A stretch of DNA of 41,846 nucleotides, from positions 1-41,846 of the IMG/VR virus record IMGVR_UViG_3300037042_003108; one strand, written 5' to 3'. A model generated the notes under the pieces. The model worked only from the letters and a program-made list of their open reading frames with translations, searched no databases and was not told the origin of the DNA. Origin of the DNA: a virus. This document shows, piece by piece, positions 39,292-41,846 of this stretch; the stretch's first letter is position 1; every line of letters starts with the position of its first letter. The translations under genes and the position numbers were made by a program.

Positions 39292-39867
39292 ATGGACGCT
39301 GGTGATGTTCTGAAGGAGCTTCGAGGGCTAGGGGCACTCGGCAGAGTCAGGAGACCGGAGCGGGAGGTGGAAGCATCTAAGACTCCCTCCGGGGTGTGGG
39401 AACGTGATCCAAGGATAGCTCCTACTCAGGAGGCTCTTCGCGCTGTGGCCGAGCGTCTAAGCGCTCTTCGTCAGGCTGAATCGGACTTCGACATCGCCCT
39501 GAAGCGGGTCTTCGACATCTGGGAAGGAGATCCTCCTCTGGAGGCTGCTGAAGTGTCGTCGGGTGGCGAAGAAGTTCTTTCCACTCCAGCTCCTCCAGTT
39601 CGGAAGGTGATTCGAGATGTTCCGAAGATCGAGGCCAGCCCGGAGGAGATCCGCCTCGCCAGAGAAGCGGCGCGACGGAAGATCTTGGGAGAGGACATCA
39701 CAGACGAGGCGTTGAGACGAAGGGTGCTGGAGGGGGAAGAGGACGACGTCCCATTCGTCGGTCAGGTTCGAGTCACTGCGGAGAGCGCGATCATGGGAGA
39801 GACCACGGTGGGCACGTTCGGGACCGTCAAGCCGAGTTTCCCCCAGGAGGTGAAGAGCGATGCGTAG
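39292..39867 (+). CDS. Virion-region protein of unknown function
   Basis: Predicted 191-residue acidic, mostly helical protein. ATG 39292 is chosen over an in-frame TTG at 39256 since it has GGGAGTCGGAG in front and the TTG lies within the operator region. Notable parts are a helical SALRQAESDFDIALKRVFDIW segment and a C-terminal basic-acidic helix (RLAREAARRKILGEDI) followed by EEDDVPFVG. No family recognised; its position between capsid and neck genes suggests a head or head-tail joining role. Confidence 0.55.
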   Translation: MDAGDVLKELRGLGALGRVRRPEREVEASKTPSGVWERDPRIAPTQEALRAVAERLSALRQAESDFDIALKRVFDIWEGDPPLEAAEVSSGGEEVLSTPAPPVRKVIRDVPKIEASPEEIRLAREAARRKILGEDITDEALRRRVLEGEEDDVPFVGQVRVTAESAIMGETTVGTFGTVKPSFPQEVKSDA

Positions 39868-40303
39868 GTTCAGGAAGCGGTCGGATTTGGCGATGGTGCT
39901 CCTACCAGGTCGAGGGCGTATTCGGCCCTTCGAGCTGCTGGTCGGTGAGGAGTACGCTAGGTTCTGTCCCTCGCTGCTTGAGGAGGTGCCCGAAGAGCCT
40001 CCAATCGAGCAGGTTCCGCAGCCAGTGATGAAGCCTGCTCCGAAGCCCAAGGCTGCTCCGGAACCCAAGCCGGAACCCAAGCCGGAACCCAAGCCGGAAC
40101 CCAAGCCGGAACCCAAGCCGGAACCCAAGCCGGAACCCAAGCCGGAACCCAAGCCGTCGCCTGCGGCGACATCCGTTCCAGTTCCAGACGGGACGTGGTC
40201 TCGCAAGGAGCTGGGGGATTTCGCAGGGACCCTGGGGCTCAAGACCGCCGGTATGACCAAGGCGGAGCTGCTGACCGCGATTCGGAAGGCGAAGAAGGTA
40301 TGA
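39860..40303 (+). CDS. Protein with PEPK repeats and HeH/Rho-N-like C-terminal domain
   Basis: Predicted 147-residue protein overlapping the previous gene by 8 bp. A basic N-domain (RKRSDLAMVLLPGRGRI) is joined to a C-terminal helix-extended-helix motif (WSRKELGDFAGTLGLKTAGM, then KAELLTAIRKAKK) of the Rho-N/SAP-like type by a rigid Pro-rich linker with eight exact PEPK units. Such C-domains often bind nucleic acid. Repeat number may vary between relatives. Function unknown; perhaps a DNA- or capsid-associated protein. Confidence 0.65.
   Translation: MRRFRKRSDLAMVLLPGRGRIRPFELLVGEEYARFCPSLLEEVPEEPPIEQVPQPVMKPAPKPKAAPEPKPEPKPEPKPEPKPEPKPEPKPEPKPEPKPSPAATSVPVPDGTWSRKELGDFAGTLGLKTAGMTKAELLTAIRKAKKV
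40058..40153 (+). repeat. Eight perfect 12-bp tandem repeats
   Basis: CCGGAACCCAAG repeated eight times in frame (PEPK), without substitutions. Perfect identity suggests recent expansion by slippage. Confidence 0.9.
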
Positions 40304-40476
40304 AGTGCCCGAAGTGTCAGCACCCTGAAGTACTTGTCGAGGACTTGGGGGCGGGGAGCAAGAAGATCAAGTGTCCGAAGTGCGGCCTCAACGAGATCCG
40401 AGACAAGGAAGGTCGAAAACTTCTCACCGGGGATACCGGGGAGGGTAGAGGTTCCGGTCGCCTGATGCTATCCTGA
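40300..40476 (+). CDS. Short zinc-ribbon protein
   Basis: Predicted 58-residue protein whose ATG overlaps the preceding stop (ATGA). Two CPKC pairs (MKCPKCQ at the start and IKCPKCG about 20 residues later) give a classic zinc ribbon; the tail is Gly/Arg-rich. Small ribbons may bind nucleic acid; no role can be stated. It belongs to the post-capsid operon. Confidence 0.6.
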   Translation: MKCPKCQHPEVLVEDLGAGSKKIKCPKCGLNEIRDKEGRKLLTGDTGEGRGSGRLMLS

Positions 40477-40489
40477 AGGCGAGGTCGTC

Positions 40490-41233
40490 ATGGCGGACTG
40501 TCGTCCTTCCAACAATCGGTTGATGACCCGAGAGGAGCTGGCCCCGTGGATCATGCGGAGGCTTGGGGCTCCCGTATGGAAGATCGAGGTCTGTACCGAC
40601 CACGTCCTTGACGCCGTAGAACAAGCGGTTCGCTGGTTCGTCGCCAAAAAGGGGGTGGTCAAGCTCTTCTCCATGCAGATGACCTCCAGCCAGGTCGAGT
40701 ACGACCTCGACTGTGAGATCGACCGCGTGATCGACGTCATCCCAACGACGCAGAAGATGGATCTGTCGATGATCTTCTCCCCCTTCACGCTGCTGGAGGA
40801 GAAGATCCCCTACGACGTATTCGCGTCGGGCGGGTCCGGTGGGCTCTACTCCAGCTACGTCCAGGCTCTTCAGTACATCGAAACCGCGAAACGCATCCTG
40901 AGTGCGGACTTCGAGTGGTACCAGATCAACCAGAAACTGTTCATCGCGCCTCCGCCAGCGAACAGTCGACAAATGATCGTCTGGGCGAAGGTCAACTTCA
41001 CGCAGATCGAGTCCTTGACGGAGCGGGACCACGAGATGTTGAAGCGCTACGCTCTCGCCAAGGCGATGCAGGATCTGGCCTGGATTCGTGGGAAGTACAC
41101 GGACTATCCGAGCGCCCAGGGCACGCTCTCCATGAACTGGGATCGACTTCTTGACTGGGCTGACACCGAGCTTGAGAAGTTGAACGAGGAGATCATGGAC
41201 AGCGCGGGCCCCATGGGTTTCATGACAGGCTAA
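40490..41233 (+). CDS. Putative neck / head-completion protein (gp13-like)
   Basis: Predicted 247-residue structural protein. The C-terminal part (DFEWYQINQKLFIAPPP, then LKRYALAKAMQDLAWIRGKY and a helical end) resembles head-completion proteins of T4-like phages such as gp13, which seal the filled head. The N-terminal half is helical with VVKLFSMQMTSSQVEYDLD. There is no enzyme motif. The assignment depends on pattern memory plus its place after the capsid gene and before another putative neck gene. The ATG has a modest site, 13 bp after the zinc ribbon. Confidence 0.45.
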   Translation: MADCRPSNNRLMTREELAPWIMRRLGAPVWKIEVCTDHVLDAVEQAVRWFVAKKGVVKLFSMQMTSSQVEYDLDCEIDRVIDVIPTTQKMDLSMIFSPFTLLEEKIPYDVFASGGSGGLYSSYVQALQYIETAKRILSADFEWYQINQKLFIAPPPANSRQMIVWAKVNFTQIESLTERDHEMLKRYALAKAMQDLAWIRGKYTDYPSAQGTLSMNWDRLLDWADTELEKLNEEIMDSAGPMGFMTG

Positions 41234-41237
41234 CCTC

Positions 41238-41825
41238 ATGGCTGATCTGTGTGGCGGAAAAGGACCTGGGAGCACGCAGTTCGCCGAGCTGCCAGGGGCC
41301 TGTTCGTCGAAGTGCCCTCCGTTCAAGATCGATGCGAGTGAGGGCGCGGTGTTCGATCACTTCGCCCAGGAGCACGTTTCGGCTACCGGTACGGAGCTGC
41401 ACTACTGGCACCAGGATCTAGAGACGTCTCGACGGGATCCTCTCTACGACGAGCCGATCAACAGGGCTTGGACGGGTCCCTACAAGATTACCGGTTTCGT
41501 GGAGTACATGGAGGGCCAGCCCGGGATGCGCGAGGAGGGGGCCTTTGTTCGGTGGGAGGGGCGCATCTGGATCGCCCGCAAAGAGCTGGAGGACAACAAT
41601 GCGCCACCTCCGATGGAGGGCGATGTCATCCAGTACTGGGACGACAGGTTCTTCACCGGGTTCGCGGTCAACGACGAAGAGGGTGTGCCACGGGCTGGGT
41701 ACTACTTCGATGTGGTCAAGGCCAGTGACGATGGGCACGTGGGGGATACGAGTCACTTCGTCGGCTTCTCGCTTCAAGTCCTGCGGCGTACCGAATTCAC
41801 CCCAGAGCGCCGCTTGGAGGGCTGA
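41238..41825 (+). CDS. Putative neck or head-tail connector protein
   Basis: Predicted 195-residue protein starting 4 bp after the preceding gene. The N-terminus has three Cys (C5, C22, C26); the middle is beta-rich (ITGFVEYMEG, FVRWEGRIWIARKELED) and the end reads HFVGFSLQVLRRTEFTPERR. The position suggests a T4 gp14-like neck partner, but the resemblance is weak and no motif is decisive. The next start overlaps its stop as TGATG. Confidence 0.4.
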   Translation: MADLCGGKGPGSTQFAELPGACSSKCPPFKIDASEGAVFDHFAQEHVSATGTELHYWHQDLETSRRDPLYDEPINRAWTGPYKITGFVEYMEGQPGMREEGAFVRWEGRIWIARKELEDNNAPPPMEGDVIQYWDDRFFTGFAVNDEEGVPRAGYYFDVVKASDDGHVGDTSHFVGFSLQVLRRTEFTPERRLEG

Positions 41826-41846
41826 TGGACGTTGTCAGGGTTGGAC
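41824..41846 (+). CDS. Start of next structural gene (partial)
   Basis: ATG at 41824 overlaps the previous stop and follows GGAGGGCTG, an apparently good ribosome site. Only the first seven codons (MDVVRVG) lie in the window, so no function can be given. Confidence 0.5.

Noticed and set aside
40058-40153. CRISPR-like array
   Set aside because: Direct 12-bp repeats without spacers inside a coding frame.

Overview
The window is a contiguous block of a large, GC-rich, tailed double-stranded DNA phage with a T4-type (myovirus-like) head. Every convincing gene lies on the + strand, genes are tightly packed with frequent ATGA/TGATG overlaps, and no tRNA, rRNA, CRISPR array or insertion sequence was seen. 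The head genes (large terminase, gp20-like portal, acidic core protein, gp21-like protease, gp23-like major capsid protein) resemble the T4 order and motifs. The replication genes are of a different style: family A DNA polymerase, DnaB-type helicase with a DnaC/IstB-type loader, DnaG-type primase and a RecA-like recombinase. The host cannot be named from sequence; the G+C bias and sigma70-like promoters suggest a GC-rich bacterium.

Layout. 1-600: a small Cys-rich gene, then a promoter and a self-closing structured RNA candidate (424-576). 604-7141: replication module (winged-helix initiator candidate, helicase loader, helicase, basic wHTH protein, primase, zinc protein, ssDNA-binding protein). 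7183-15992: recombination and accessory module (SF2 helicase, tandem MerR-like protein, RecA/UvsX-like protein with a Cys-rich insert, two PD-(D/E)XK nucleases, zinc-ribbon proteins, RuvC-like resolvase, OB-fold SSB, ParB-like protein). 16034-25333: a single 3099-residue protein with about 20 degenerate repeats, a kinase-like domain and an unclassified C-terminus. 25344-28773: DNA polymerase A, then a small operon of a hydrophobic peptide, ThyX and a phage-encoded ribosomal protein bS21. 28887-41846: packaging and head genes through putative neck proteins; the window ends inside the next gene.

Regulation visible in the sequence. A family of sigma70-like promoters (TTGACa, 16-17 bp spacer often ending TGG, then TAnnnT) stands before most transcription blocks. 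Several place the first codon about 6 nt after the -10 box, implying leaderless mRNAs. Other leaders carry a short hairpin directly abutting an AGGAGG Shine-Dalgarno. A near-palindromic motif (GCGACC-AAT-GGTCGT) occurs as an identical 21-bp stretch at 7194 and 28827, with a perfect-arm variant at 39264; it sits downstream of two promoters and upstream of the terminase operon, as expected for an early/late switch. Together with a phage bS21, these features suggest extensive control of transcription and translation initiation. That link is inference.
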